Positions 24,765 to 33,240 of a stretch of DNA of 64,000 nucleotides are shown piece after piece (within the stretch, counting starts at the first letter, position 1; each line of letters opens with the position of its first letter). The translations under genes were made by a program, and so were the position numbers. The stretch is from Streptomyces rubrogriseus (GTDB taxonomy: Bacteria > Actinomycetota > Actinomycetes > Streptomycetales > Streptomycetaceae), in assembly GCF_027947575.1 (NCBI RefSeq), contig NZ_CP116256.1, forward strand, positions 310,001 to 374,000, written 5' to 3'. The notes beneath the pieces were generated by a model that made no database searches, had not been told where the DNA came from, and saw nothing but the letters and a program-made list of their open reading frames with translations.

Positions 24765-27149
24765 ATGGCGGAGCTTCCTACCTCTCATCTCGCGGCTGCC
24801 GTGCTGACCGACGGAAACCGCGCGCTGGTCGCGGTCATCGCGGTCGTCGCGCTGGCAGCGCTGGTGCTCGCGGGTGTCCTGGTGCGCCAGGTGCTCGCCG
24901 CGGGCGAGGGAACCGACAGCATGAAGAAGATCGCGGCGGCCGTCCAGGAAGGCGCGAACGCCTACCTGGCCCGGCAGTTGCGCACGCTCGGCGTATTCGC
25001 CGTCGTCGTGTTCTTCCTGCTCATGCTGCTGCCCGCGGACGACTGGAATCAACGTGCCGGACGTTCGATCTTCTTCCTGATCGGCGCGGCCTTCTCGGCG
25101 GCCACCGGCTATATCGGCATGTGGCTCGCGGTACGCAGCAATGTGCGCGTCGCCGCGGCGGCCCGGGAAGCGACTCCGGCGCCCGGCGAACCGGAAAAGG
25201 ATCTCACTCTCGTCTCGCACAAAGCGACGAAGATCGCGTTTCGCACGGGCGGCGTCGTCGGCATGTTCACGGTGGGGCTCGGCCTGCTGGGCGCCTGCTG
25301 CGTGGTGCTGGTGTACGCGGCCGACGCGCCGAAGGTCCTGGAGGGCTTCGGCCTCGGTGCCGCGCTGATCGCGATGTTCATGCGGGTCGGCGGCGGCATC
25401 TTCACCAAGGCCGCCGACGTCGGTGCCGACCTGGTCGGCAAGGTCGAGCAGGGCATTCCGGAGGACGATCCGCGCAATGCCGCGACCATCGCCGACAACG
25501 TGGGCGACAACGTCGGCGACTGCGCGGGCATGGCCGCCGACCTCTTCGAGTCGTACGCGGTCACCCTGGTGGCCGCGCTGATCCTCGGCAAGGTGGCGTT
25601 CGGCGACTCCGGGCTGGCGTTCCCGCTGCTGGTCCCGGCGATCGGCGTGCTCACCGCCATGATCGGCATCTTCGCGGTGGCGCCCCGGCGCTCCGACCGC
25701 AGCGGCATGAGCGCGATCAACCGGGGATTCTTCATCTCCGCGGTGATCTCGCTGGTGCTGGTGGCGGTCGCCGTCTTCGTCTACCTGCCCGGCAAGTACG
25801 CCGACCTCGACGGTGTCACCGACGCGGCGATCGCGGGCAAGGGCGGCGACCCGCGGATCCTCGCGCTGGTCGCCGTCGCGATCGGCATCGTGCTCGCCGC
25901 CCTGATCCAGCAGCTCACCGGATACTTCACCGAGACCACCAGGCGCCCGGTCAAGGACATCGGCAAGACCTCGCTCACCGGTCCCGCCACCGTCGTCCTC
26001 GCCGGAATCTCGCTCGGCCTCGAATCCGCCGTCTACACCGCCCTGTTGATCGGCCTCGGCGTCTACGGGGCCTTCCTGCTCGGCGGTACGTCGATCATGC
26101 TGGCGCTGTTCGCGGTGGCGCTGGCCGGCACCGGCCTGCTCACCACGGTCGGCGTGATCGTCGCCATGGACACCTTCGGGCCGGTCTCCGACAACGCGCA
26201 GGGCATCGCCGAGATGTCCGGCGACGTCGAGGGCGCCGGCGCCCAGGTGCTCACCGACCTGGACGCCGTAGGCAACACCACCAAGGCCATCACCAAGGGC
26301 ATCGCCATCGCCACCGCCGTACTCGCCGCCGCGGCCCTGTTCGGGTCGTACCGCGACGCGATCACCACCGGCGCGGCGGACGTGGGCGAGAAACTCAGCG
26401 GCGAGGGCGCGCCGATGAACCTGATGATGGACATCTCACAGCCCAACAACCTCGTCGGGCTCATCGCCGGCGCGGCGGTCGTCTTCCTCTTCTCGGGGCT
26501 GGCGATCAACGCGGTGTCGCGGTCGGCGGGCGCGGTGGTCTACGAGGTGCGGCGGCAGTTCCGGGAACGGCCCGGAATCATGGACTACAGCGAGAAACCC
26601 GAGTACGGCAAGGTCGTCGACATCTGCACCAGGGACGCCTTGCGGGAACTCGCCACGCCCGGACTGCTCGCCGTGATGGCGCCCATCTTCATCGGGTTCA
26701 CGCTCGGCGTCGGCGCGCTCGGCGCGTTCCTGGCGGGCGCGATCGGCGCCGGGACGCTGATGGCGGTGTTCCTCGCCAACTCCGGCGGTTCCTGGGACAA
26801 CGCCAAGAAACTCGTCGAGGACGGCCATCACGGCGGCAAGGGCAGCGAGGCCCATGCCGCCACCGTGATCGGTGACACGGTCGGCGACCCGTTCAAGGAC
26901 ACCGCGGGTCCGGCGATCAACCCGCTGCTGAAGGTCATGAACCTGGTGGCGCTGCTCATCGCGCCGGCGGTCATCAAGTTCTCCTACGGAGCCGACAAGA
27001 GCGTCGGCGTACGGGTGCTGATCGCCGTCGTCTCGTTCGCCGTCATCGCGGCGGCCGTCTACGTGTCCAAGCGGCGCGGGATCGCCATGGGCGACGAGGA
27101 CGACGCCGACCCGGAACCCAAGTCGGCGGATCCGGCGGTGGTTTCGTAG
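24765..27149 (+). CDS. hppA: Proton-translocating inorganic pyrophosphatase
   Basis: 794 residues with about 16 membrane segments. It hydrolyses pyrophosphate and exports protons. The substrate-site motifs DVGADLVGK and DNVGDNVGD are present, with GDTVGDPFKDTAGP near the C-terminus. GNTTKAIT gives Lys507 and Thr510 at the two positions that separate the subfamilies (A460K and G463A/T), which predicts a K+-independent H+ pump. A charged loop at about 130-150 lies between early helices. AAGGAGGA precedes the ATG at 24765 by 5 bases. Monocistronic, ended by the strong hairpin at 27201-27238. Confidence 0.95.
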   Translation: MAELPTSHLAAAVLTDGNRALVAVIAVVALAALVLAGVLVRQVLAAGEGTDSMKKIAAAVQEGANAYLARQLRTLGVFAVVVFFLLMLLPADDWNQRAGRSIFFLIGAAFSAATGYIGMWLAVRSNVRVAAAAREATPAPGEPEKDLTLVSHKATKIAFRTGGVVGMFTVGLGLLGACCVVLVYAADAPKVLEGFGLGAALIAMFMRVGGGIFTKAADVGADLVGKVEQGIPEDDPRNAATIADNVGDNVGDCAGMAADLFESYAVTLVAALILGKVAFGDSGLAFPLLVPAIGVLTAMIGIFAVAPRRSDRSGMSAINRGFFISAVISLVLVAVAVFVYLPGKYADLDGVTDAAIAGKGGDPRILALVAVAIGIVLAALIQQLTGYFTETTRRPVKDIGKTSLTGPATVVLAGISLGLESAVYTALLIGLGVYGAFLLGGTSIMLALFAVALAGTGLLTTVGVIVAMDTFGPVSDNAQGIAEMSGDVEGAGAQVLTDLDAVGNTTKAITKGIAIATAVLAAAALFGSYRDAITTGAADVGEKLSGEGAPMNLMMDISQPNNLVGLIAGAAVVFLFSGLAINAVSRSAGAVVYEVRRQFRERPGIMDYSEKPEYGKVVDICTRDALRELATPGLLAVMAPIFIGFTLGVGALGAFLAGAIGAGTLMAVFLANSGGSWDNAKKLVEDGHHGGKGSEAHAATVIGDTVGDPFKDTAGPAINPLLKVMNLVALLIAPAVIKFSYGADKSVGVRVLIAVVSFAVIAAAVYVSKRRGIAMGDEDDADPEPKSADPAVVS

Positions 27150-27200
27150 CCTCCGCCCTCCGGACCACCGCACGGGTCCGGTCCGGGCCCCGCTCAAGGA

Positions 27201-27238
27201 ACGGGCGGACGGCGCGTGTTGACGCGTCGTCCGCCCGT
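27201..27238 (+). terminator. Terminator after hppA
   Basis: A 17-bp stem with one G-T pair: ACGGGCGGACG-G-CGCGT, loop GTTG, then its complement, followed by TTCGC. Confidence 0.88.
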
Positions 27239-27386
27239 TTCGCGCCCGCGCGCGCCGTCTCACCGTGAGCCTTCTCTCTCTTGGTGCAAATGGCTTCAAT
27301 ACCGTCATAACGGATGTTCGTCCGGTCGATGTCCCCCATCCGGCGTGTATGTTCCGGGGCCGAGAGCCATGGAAGGGACCAATCCG

Positions 27387-27959
27387 GTGAACAAGAAGCT
27401 CGCGGCCGCACTGTCCGGCGGTGCGGTACTGGTACTGGCGCTGACGGGATGCAGCAGCAGCGACGACAACGAGAAGTTGGACTCCTGGGCCAAGGACGTC
27501 TGCGAGGGTGTGCAGCCGCAGGCCAAGAAGATCGAGGCGGCCAACGCGGCCATCCAGAAGGAGACCTCGGACAACAGCACCCCCGCCGAGGTCCAGAAGA
27601 CCGACGCCAAGGCGTTCCAGGACATGTCCGACGCCTACAAGGCGATGGGCGCCACCGTGCAGAAGGCCGGTCCGCCGGACGTCGACGACGGCGAGAAGAA
27701 GCAGAAGGACGCGGTCACCGAGCTGAACGGCCTCTCCGCCTCGTACGCCTCCCTGCGCAAGCAGGTGGAGGAGCTCGACACCAAGGACCAGGCCAAGTTC
27801 GCCGACGGCCTCAAGGACATCGCCACCGAGCTGAACAAGCTCAGCAAGAGCGGCAGCAACGCGCTGAAGACCCTGGAGGAGGGCGACGTCGGCCAGGCAA
27901 TGGCCAAGCAGCCCAGCTGCAAGTCGGCCTCGGTGACCCCGTCGGCCGCCGAGGGCTGA
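27387..27959 (+). CDS. Small secreted lipoprotein, helical
   Basis: 190 residues. Signal peptide VNKKLAAALSGGAVLVLALTGC with lipobox LTGC; the mature protein is rich in Lys, Glu, Asp and Ala, and is predicted largely helical with two Cys (VCEG near the start, PSCKS near the end) that could form a disulfide. No enzymatic motif is seen. The GTG at 27387 is chosen for its GGAAGGG site 9 bases upstream and because the signal peptide starts there; an ATG six codons earlier is possible. Monocistronic between two hairpins. Function unknown. Confidence 0.8.
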   Translation: MNKKLAAALSGGAVLVLALTGCSSSDDNEKLDSWAKDVCEGVQPQAKKIEAANAAIQKETSDNSTPAEVQKTDAKAFQDMSDAYKAMGATVQKAGPPDVDDGEKKQKDAVTELNGLSASYASLRKQVEELDTKDQAKFADGLKDIATELNKLSKSGSNALKTLEEGDVGQAMAKQPSCKSASVTPSAAEG

Positions 27960-27971
27960 CCGGGCCGAAGA

Positions 27972-27989
27972 CCCCGCGCGGACGCGGGG
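27972..27989 (+). terminator. Hairpin after the lipoprotein gene
   Basis: 7-bp stem CCCCGCG/CGCGGGG with loop CGGA, 12 bases after the stop. Confidence 0.6.
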
Positions 27990-28021
27990 CGGGGTGCGGA
28001 CCGCAGGGCCACAATGGGGGT

Positions 28022-29539
28022 GTGAGTAACGCCAGCCTGTCCCCCCTGCCCTCCGCCGACCGCCCCGACGTCGCCACCCGGCTGCGGGACGCCCTGCTCG
28101 GGGCGTCCTTCACCGCCGACGGACTGCTGGAGCTGCTCGGCGCCCCCGCCTACGCGGCGCTGTCGCGCAGCGAGACCGTGCCCGCGCTCCGGGCGACCCG
28201 CGGCGACACGCCGCTGGAACTGCTCGTCCGGCTGTTCCTGCTCCAGCAACCCGTCCCCCACGCGCGCGTGGCGGACGTCCTGCCCGTCGACGCCTGCCTG
28301 GAGAGCGGCTGGCTCGACCGCGCGGGCGACGACGAGGTGACGGCCACCGTGGACGTACGGCCCTACGGCGGGCCCGGTGGCGAGGACTGGTTCGTCGTCT
28401 CCGACCTCGGCTGCGCGGTCGGCGGCGCCGGCGGCATCGGCAACCACGCCGAGGGCGTCGTCCTCGGCGTCGGCGGCGCCTCCACGACCCTGGCCGGCCT
28501 CACCGTCCGTACGCCCGTCTCCGCCGCCCTCGACCTCGGCACCGGCTCCGGCATCCAGGCGCTGCACGCCGCCGCGCACGCCACCCGCGTGACGGCCACC
28601 GACGTCAACCCGCGCGCGCTGCACATCACCGCGCTCACCCTCGCCCTGTCCGGAGCCCCGGCCGCCGACCTGCGCGAGGGCTCCCTCTACGAACCGGTCG
28701 CCGACGACGAGACGTACGACCTGATCGTCTCCAACCCGCCGTTCGTGATCTCGCCCGGCGCCCGGCTCACCTACCGCGACGGCGGGATGGGCGGGGACGA
28801 TCTGTGCCGCTCGCTCGTTCAGCAGACGGGGGAGCGCCTGAACGAGGGCGGGTTCGCGCACTTCCTCGCCAACTGGCAGCACGTGGAGGGGGAGGAGTGG
28901 ACGGACCGGCTGCGCTCCTGGGTGCCGCGCGGCTGCGACGCCTGGATCGTCCAGCGCGAGGTGCAGGACGTCACCCAGTACGCCGAGCTGTGGCTCCGGG
29001 ACGCGGGCGACCACCGCGGTGATCCCGCCGACTACCAGGCGCGGTACGACGCCTGGCTGGACGAGTTCGAGGCGCGCAAGGTCAAGGCCGTCGGCTTCGG
29101 CTGGATCACGCTGCGCCGGACCGGGGCCGCGGACCCCTCGGTCGTCGCCGAGGAATGGCCGCACCCGGTCGAGCAGCCGCTCGGCGAGGCCGTGCGCGCC
29201 CACTTCGACCGCGTCGACTACCTGCGCTCCCACGACGACGCGGCCCTGCTGGAGGCGCACTTCACGCTGTCCGCCGAGGTCGTCCAGGAGCAGGTCGGGC
29301 TGCCCGGCGCCGAGGACCCGGAGCACGTCGTCCTGCGCCAGAACCGCGGGATGCGCCGGGCCACCCGGGTCGACACCGTCGGCGCCGGGTTCGCGGGCGT
29401 CTGCGACGGCACGATGAGCGCGGGCCGCATCCTGGACGCCATCGCCCAGCTGGTCGGCGAGGACCCGGTGGCCCTGCGCGACCGCACGCCCGCGCAGATC
29501 CGGCTGCTGGTGGAGCAGGGCTTCCTCGAACCGGCGTAG
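28022..29539 (+). CDS. Class I methyltransferase (small-methyltransferase/RsmC-PrmC type)
   Basis: 505 residues. The N-terminal third (about 1-150) is a helical domain without known motifs. The central SAM-binding domain has motif I LDLGTGSGIQ and the substrate-amine motif IVSNPPFVIS, typical of enzymes that methylate exocyclic or amide nitrogens (RsmC, PrmC, TrmN6). The C-terminal third (about 330-505) is another helical region. Target RNA or protein unknown. The GTG at 28022 follows CACAAT by 6 bases, a common leaderless arrangement in Streptomyces. A longer reading frame upstream would overlap the lipoprotein gene and is rejected. Confidence 0.85.
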   Translation: MSNASLSPLPSADRPDVATRLRDALLGASFTADGLLELLGAPAYAALSRSETVPALRATRGDTPLELLVRLFLLQQPVPHARVADVLPVDACLESGWLDRAGDDEVTATVDVRPYGGPGGEDWFVVSDLGCAVGGAGGIGNHAEGVVLGVGGASTTLAGLTVRTPVSAALDLGTGSGIQALHAAAHATRVTATDVNPRALHITALTLALSGAPAADLREGSLYEPVADDETYDLIVSNPPFVISPGARLTYRDGGMGGDDLCRSLVQQTGERLNEGGFAHFLANWQHVEGEEWTDRLRSWVPRGCDAWIVQREVQDVTQYAELWLRDAGDHRGDPADYQARYDAWLDEFEARKVKAVGFGWITLRRTGAADPSVVAEEWPHPVEQPLGEAVRAHFDRVDYLRSHDDAALLEAHFTLSAEVVQEQVGLPGAEDPEHVVLRQNRGMRRATRVDTVGAGFAGVCDGTMSAGRILDAIAQLVGEDPVALRDRTPAQIRLLVEQGFLEPA

Positions 29540-29760
29540 GGCGGCCCGGTCGCCGGGCGTGGGTGCGCGCACCCAATTTCTTTTCCCGTGGTCGCCCGCG
29601 CCGCCCGCCCCAGCCGGTGCACGGGACCCGGCCCCGCCCGACGGCACCCGGCGGATCCGTCGGCTCCCCGTTCACCTCGGGTTCGCCTGCCCGCCGCCCG
29701 TGCGTGACAGCCTCCCGGAGGCTGGACACGCGCGGGCTGGAGAAAAGGGGCACGGGGACC

Positions 29761-29958
29761 ATGGAGAGCGGGCCGGCGATCTTCGCGGGAGTGGTGTTCG
29801 CCCTGTTCGGGGCCGGTCTGCTGGTGTGGACCACGACGCGGGTGCGGCACGGCCGGCCCGTCGCGCTCGGTGTGAGCCCCGTCGCATCCGCGACCGTCGC
29901 GAGCGTCGCCGGGGTGATCGCGCTGGGCGTCGGGGCGTGGTGCCTGGCGCAGGCGTGA
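29761..29958 (+). CDS. Small two-helix membrane protein, hypothetical
   Basis: 65 residues: helix 1 at about 6-24, a short basic loop TTTRVRHGRPV, helix 2 at about 40-63. The ATG has GGGG 4-7 bases upstream and the frame keeps streptomycete codon bias. I recognise no family. It lies alone between the methyltransferase and topA. Confidence 0.65.
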   Translation: MESGPAIFAGVVFALFGAGLLVWTTTRVRHGRPVALGVSPVASATVASVAGVIALGVGAWCLAQA

Positions 29959-30226
29959 GGAGCCGGTTGGCGGCCTCGGCCGAAGCGCCGCCCGAGTAAC
30001 CGGGGGATCGCACTCCGGATACCCGCGTCGGGGCGGGTGAGCACTCCGGGCGGCAGGAACGGGGTTCGTCGGGTTACCGTTCGAGTGGCCGTTGCGGGCT
30101 TTTCCCGTTTGACACGGGGGCGGGAGGTACCGTCACACTCCGCAGCGTCACGATCGAAACACAGAACGACCCGACCCGGGACCACGCCCTGGGAAGGCCC
30201 AGCGTCGACCGGAGAGAAGAGCGAAG

Positions 30227-33085
30227 TTGTCCCCGACCAGCGAGACCGCGAACGGCGGCCGCCGACTCGTCATCGTCGAGTCGCCTGCCAAGGCGAAGAC
30301 GATCAAGGGCTATCTCGGCCCTGGCTACGTCGTCGAGGCGAGCGTCGGGCACATTCGCGACCTCCCCAGCGGCGCGGCGGAGGTGCCGGAGAAGTACACC
30401 GGCGAGGTCCGCCGCCTCGGTGTGGACGTCGAACACGACTTCCAGCCGATCTACGTGGTCAACGCGGACAAGAAGTCCCAGGTCAAGAAGCTCAAGGACC
30501 TGCTGAAGGAGTCCGACGAACTCTTCCTCGCCACCGATGAGGACCGCGAGGGCGAGGCCATCGCCTGGCACCTCCAGGAAGTCCTCAAGCCGAAGATCCC
30601 GGTCAAGCGCATGGTGTTCCACGAGATCACCAAGGAGGCGATCCGCGCCGCCGTCGCCAACCCGCGCGAGCTGAACCAGAAGCTCGTCGACGCCCAGGAG
30701 ACCCGCCGCATCCTCGACCGCCTCTACGGCTACGAGGTCTCGCCGGTCCTGTGGAAGAAGGTCATGCCGCGCCTGTCGGCCGGCCGCGTCCAGTCCGTCG
30801 CCACCCGGCTCGTCGTCGAGCGGGAACGCGAGCGCATCGCCTTCCGCTCCGCCGAGTACTGGGACCTCACCGGCACCTTCGCCACCGGCCGCGCGGGAGA
30901 CGCCTCCGACCCGTCGTCGCTGGTCGCCCGCCTCCAGACGGTCGACGGACGGCGGGTCGCCCAGGGCCGCGACTTCGACTCCCTGGGGCAGCTCAAGAGC
31001 GCGAACACCCTCCACCTCGACGAGACGAACGCCCGCGCGCTCGCCGCCGCGCTGGAGAACACGCGCTTCGCCGTCCGCTCGGTCGAGTCCAAGCCGTACC
31101 GCCGCTCGCCCTACGCCCCGTTCCGTACGACGACGCTGCAGCAGGAGGCCTCGCGCAAGCTCGGCTTCGGCGCGAAGTCGACCATGCAGGTCGCTCAGAA
31201 GCTGTACGAGAACGGCTACATCACCTACATGCGTACGGACTCCACGACCCTGAGCGACACGGCGGTCTCCGCCGCCCGCGCCCAGGTGACGCAGCTGTAC
31301 GGCGCCGACTACCTGCCGCCCCAGCCGCGCACGTACGCCGGCAAGGTCAAGAACGCGCAGGAGGCGCACGAGGCGATCCGCCCCTCCGGCGACCGCTTCC
31401 GCACGCCCGCCGAGACCGGCCTGACCGGCGACCAGTTCAAGCTGTACGAACTGATCTGGAAGCGGACCGTCGCCTCCCAGATGAAGGACGCGACCGGCAA
31501 CAGCGTCACCGTGAAGATCGGCGGCGCCGCCTCCGACGGCCGGGACGTCGAGTTCAGCGCCTCCGGCAAGACCATCACCTTCCACGGCTTCCTCAAGGCC
31601 TACGTCGAGGGCGCCGACGACCCGAACGCCGAGCTGGACGACCGCGAGCGGCGCCTGCCGCAGGTCGCCGAGGGCGACGCGCTGACGGCCGAGGAGATCA
31701 CGGTCGACGGCCACGCCACCAAGCCCCCGGCCCGCTACACCGAGGCGTCGCTGGTCAAGGAGCTGGAAGAGCGCGAGATCGGCCGCCCGTCGACGTACGC
31801 GTCGATCATCGGCACCATCCTGGACCGCGGCTACGTCTTCAAGAAGGGCACGGCCCTCGTCCCGTCCTTCCTCTCCTTCGCCGTGGTCAACCTCCTGGAG
31901 AAGCACTTCGGGCGGCTCGTCGACTACGACTTCACCGCCAGGATGGAGGACGACCTCGACCGCATCGCCCGCGGCGAGGCCCAGTCGGTGCCGTGGCTGC
32001 GCCGCTTCTACTTCGGCGAGGGCGACGGCACGGGCGGCGGCGGCGCGGCCGACGCGGGCAACGGCGACGGGGACCACCTCGGCGGCCTGAAGGAGCTGGT
32101 GACCGACCTCGGCGCGATCGACGCGCGCGAGGTGTCCTCCTTCCCCGTCGGCAACGACATCAAGCTGCGCGTCGGCCGCTACGGCCCCTACGTCGAGCGC
32201 GGCGAGAAGGACGCCGAGAACCACCAGCGCGCCGACGTCCCCGAGGACCTGGCCCCGGACGAGCTGTCCGTGGAGCTGGCGGAGGAACTGCTCGCCAAGC
32301 CGAGCGGCGACTTCGAGCTGGGCACCGACCCGGCCACCGGCCACGCCATCGTCGCCAAGGACGGCCGCTACGGCCCCTACGTCACCGAGGTGCTCCCCGA
32401 GGGCACCCCGAAGACCGGCAAGAACGCCGTGAAGCCGCGCACCGCCTCGCTGTTCAAGTCGATGTCGCTGGACACGGTGACCCTCGACGACGCCCTGAAG
32501 CTCATGTCGCTGCCGCGGGTCGTCGGCGCCGACGCGGAGGGCGTGGAGATCACCGCGCAGAACGGCCGCTACGGCCCGTACCTGAAGAAGGGCACGGACT
32601 CGCGGTCCCTCCAGACCGAGGAGCAGCTCTTCGAGATCACGCTGGAGGAGGCGCTGGCGATCTACGCCCAGCCCAAGCAGCGTGGCCGGGCCGCGGCGAA
32701 GCCGCCGCTGAAGGAGCTGGGCACCGACCCGGTCAGCGAGAAGCCGGTCGTGGTCAAGGACGGCCGCTTCGGCCCGTACGTCACCGACGGCGAGACCAAC
32801 GCGACCCTGCGCTCCGGCGACAGCGTCGAGGAGATCACGCCCGAGCGCGGCTACGAACTGCTGGCCGAGAAGCGTGCCAAGGGGCCCGCCAAGAAGACGG
32901 CGAAGAAGGCCGTGAAGAAGACGGCCGCCAAGAAGGCCCCGGCCAAGAAGGCGACGGCCACCAAGAAGACGGCCGCCGCCAAGACCACGGCGGCCAAGAA
33001 GACCGCCGCCAAGAGCACCGCGAAGAAGACGACCGCCAAGACGGCGACGAAGAAGGCGACCGCGTCGAAGGCGTCGGAGGACTGA
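30227..33085 (+). CDS. topA: DNA topoisomerase I (type IA)
   Basis: 952 residues. The Toprim domain begins LVIVESPAKAKTI and holds Asp104, Asp106 and Glu108 in TDEDREGE. The active-site Tyr334 lies in YMRTDST. Four or more C-terminal GRYGPYV-type repeats follow (residues about 640-870). No zinc-finger cysteines are present. The last 70 or so residues are built of KKTAAKK-type repeats, a lysine-rich tail known in Streptomyces TopA to increase processivity. The start is TTG 30227, after a GGAG/AGAAG site; no better ATG or GTG is in frame before the Toprim domain. It relaxes negative supercoils and is essential in Streptomyces. Confidence 0.96.
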   Translation: MSPTSETANGGRRLVIVESPAKAKTIKGYLGPGYVVEASVGHIRDLPSGAAEVPEKYTGEVRRLGVDVEHDFQPIYVVNADKKSQVKKLKDLLKESDELFLATDEDREGEAIAWHLQEVLKPKIPVKRMVFHEITKEAIRAAVANPRELNQKLVDAQETRRILDRLYGYEVSPVLWKKVMPRLSAGRVQSVATRLVVERERERIAFRSAEYWDLTGTFATGRAGDASDPSSLVARLQTVDGRRVAQGRDFDSLGQLKSANTLHLDETNARALAAALENTRFAVRSVESKPYRRSPYAPFRTTTLQQEASRKLGFGAKSTMQVAQKLYENGYITYMRTDSTTLSDTAVSAARAQVTQLYGADYLPPQPRTYAGKVKNAQEAHEAIRPSGDRFRTPAETGLTGDQFKLYELIWKRTVASQMKDATGNSVTVKIGGAASDGRDVEFSASGKTITFHGFLKAYVEGADDPNAELDDRERRLPQVAEGDALTAEEITVDGHATKPPARYTEASLVKELEEREIGRPSTYASIIGTILDRGYVFKKGTALVPSFLSFAVVNLLEKHFGRLVDYDFTARMEDDLDRIARGEAQSVPWLRRFYFGEGDGTGGGGAADAGNGDGDHLGGLKELVTDLGAIDAREVSSFPVGNDIKLRVGRYGPYVERGEKDAENHQRADVPEDLAPDELSVELAEELLAKPSGDFELGTDPATGHAIVAKDGRYGPYVTEVLPEGTPKTGKNAVKPRTASLFKSMSLDTVTLDDALKLMSLPRVVGADAEGVEITAQNGRYGPYLKKGTDSRSLQTEEQLFEITLEEALAIYAQPKQRGRAAAKPPLKELGTDPVSEKPVVVKDGRFGPYVTDGETNATLRSGDSVEEITPERGYELLAEKRAKGPAKKTAKKAVKKTAAKKAPAKKATATKKTAAAKTTAAKKTAAKSTAKKTTAKTATKKATASKASED

Positions 33086-33156
33086 GCCCGGATCAGGCCC
33101 GCCCGCTCCTCCTCACGCCTTCTCGCGTCTCCACGCACGCTCTTCGCAAAACGAAC

Positions 33157-33183
33157 GCCCCGGCATCATTTCGGTGTCGGGGC
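33157..33183 (+). terminator. Hairpin after topA
   Basis: 9-bp stem (GCCCCGGCA with TGTCGGGGC, one G-T pair), 9-base loop, no T tract. Confidence 0.55.
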
Positions 33184-33240
33184 GCGCGTACGTTCGGCCG
33201 CGCACACCGGACTGTCGGCGGCGACCGATAGGCTGAACGC

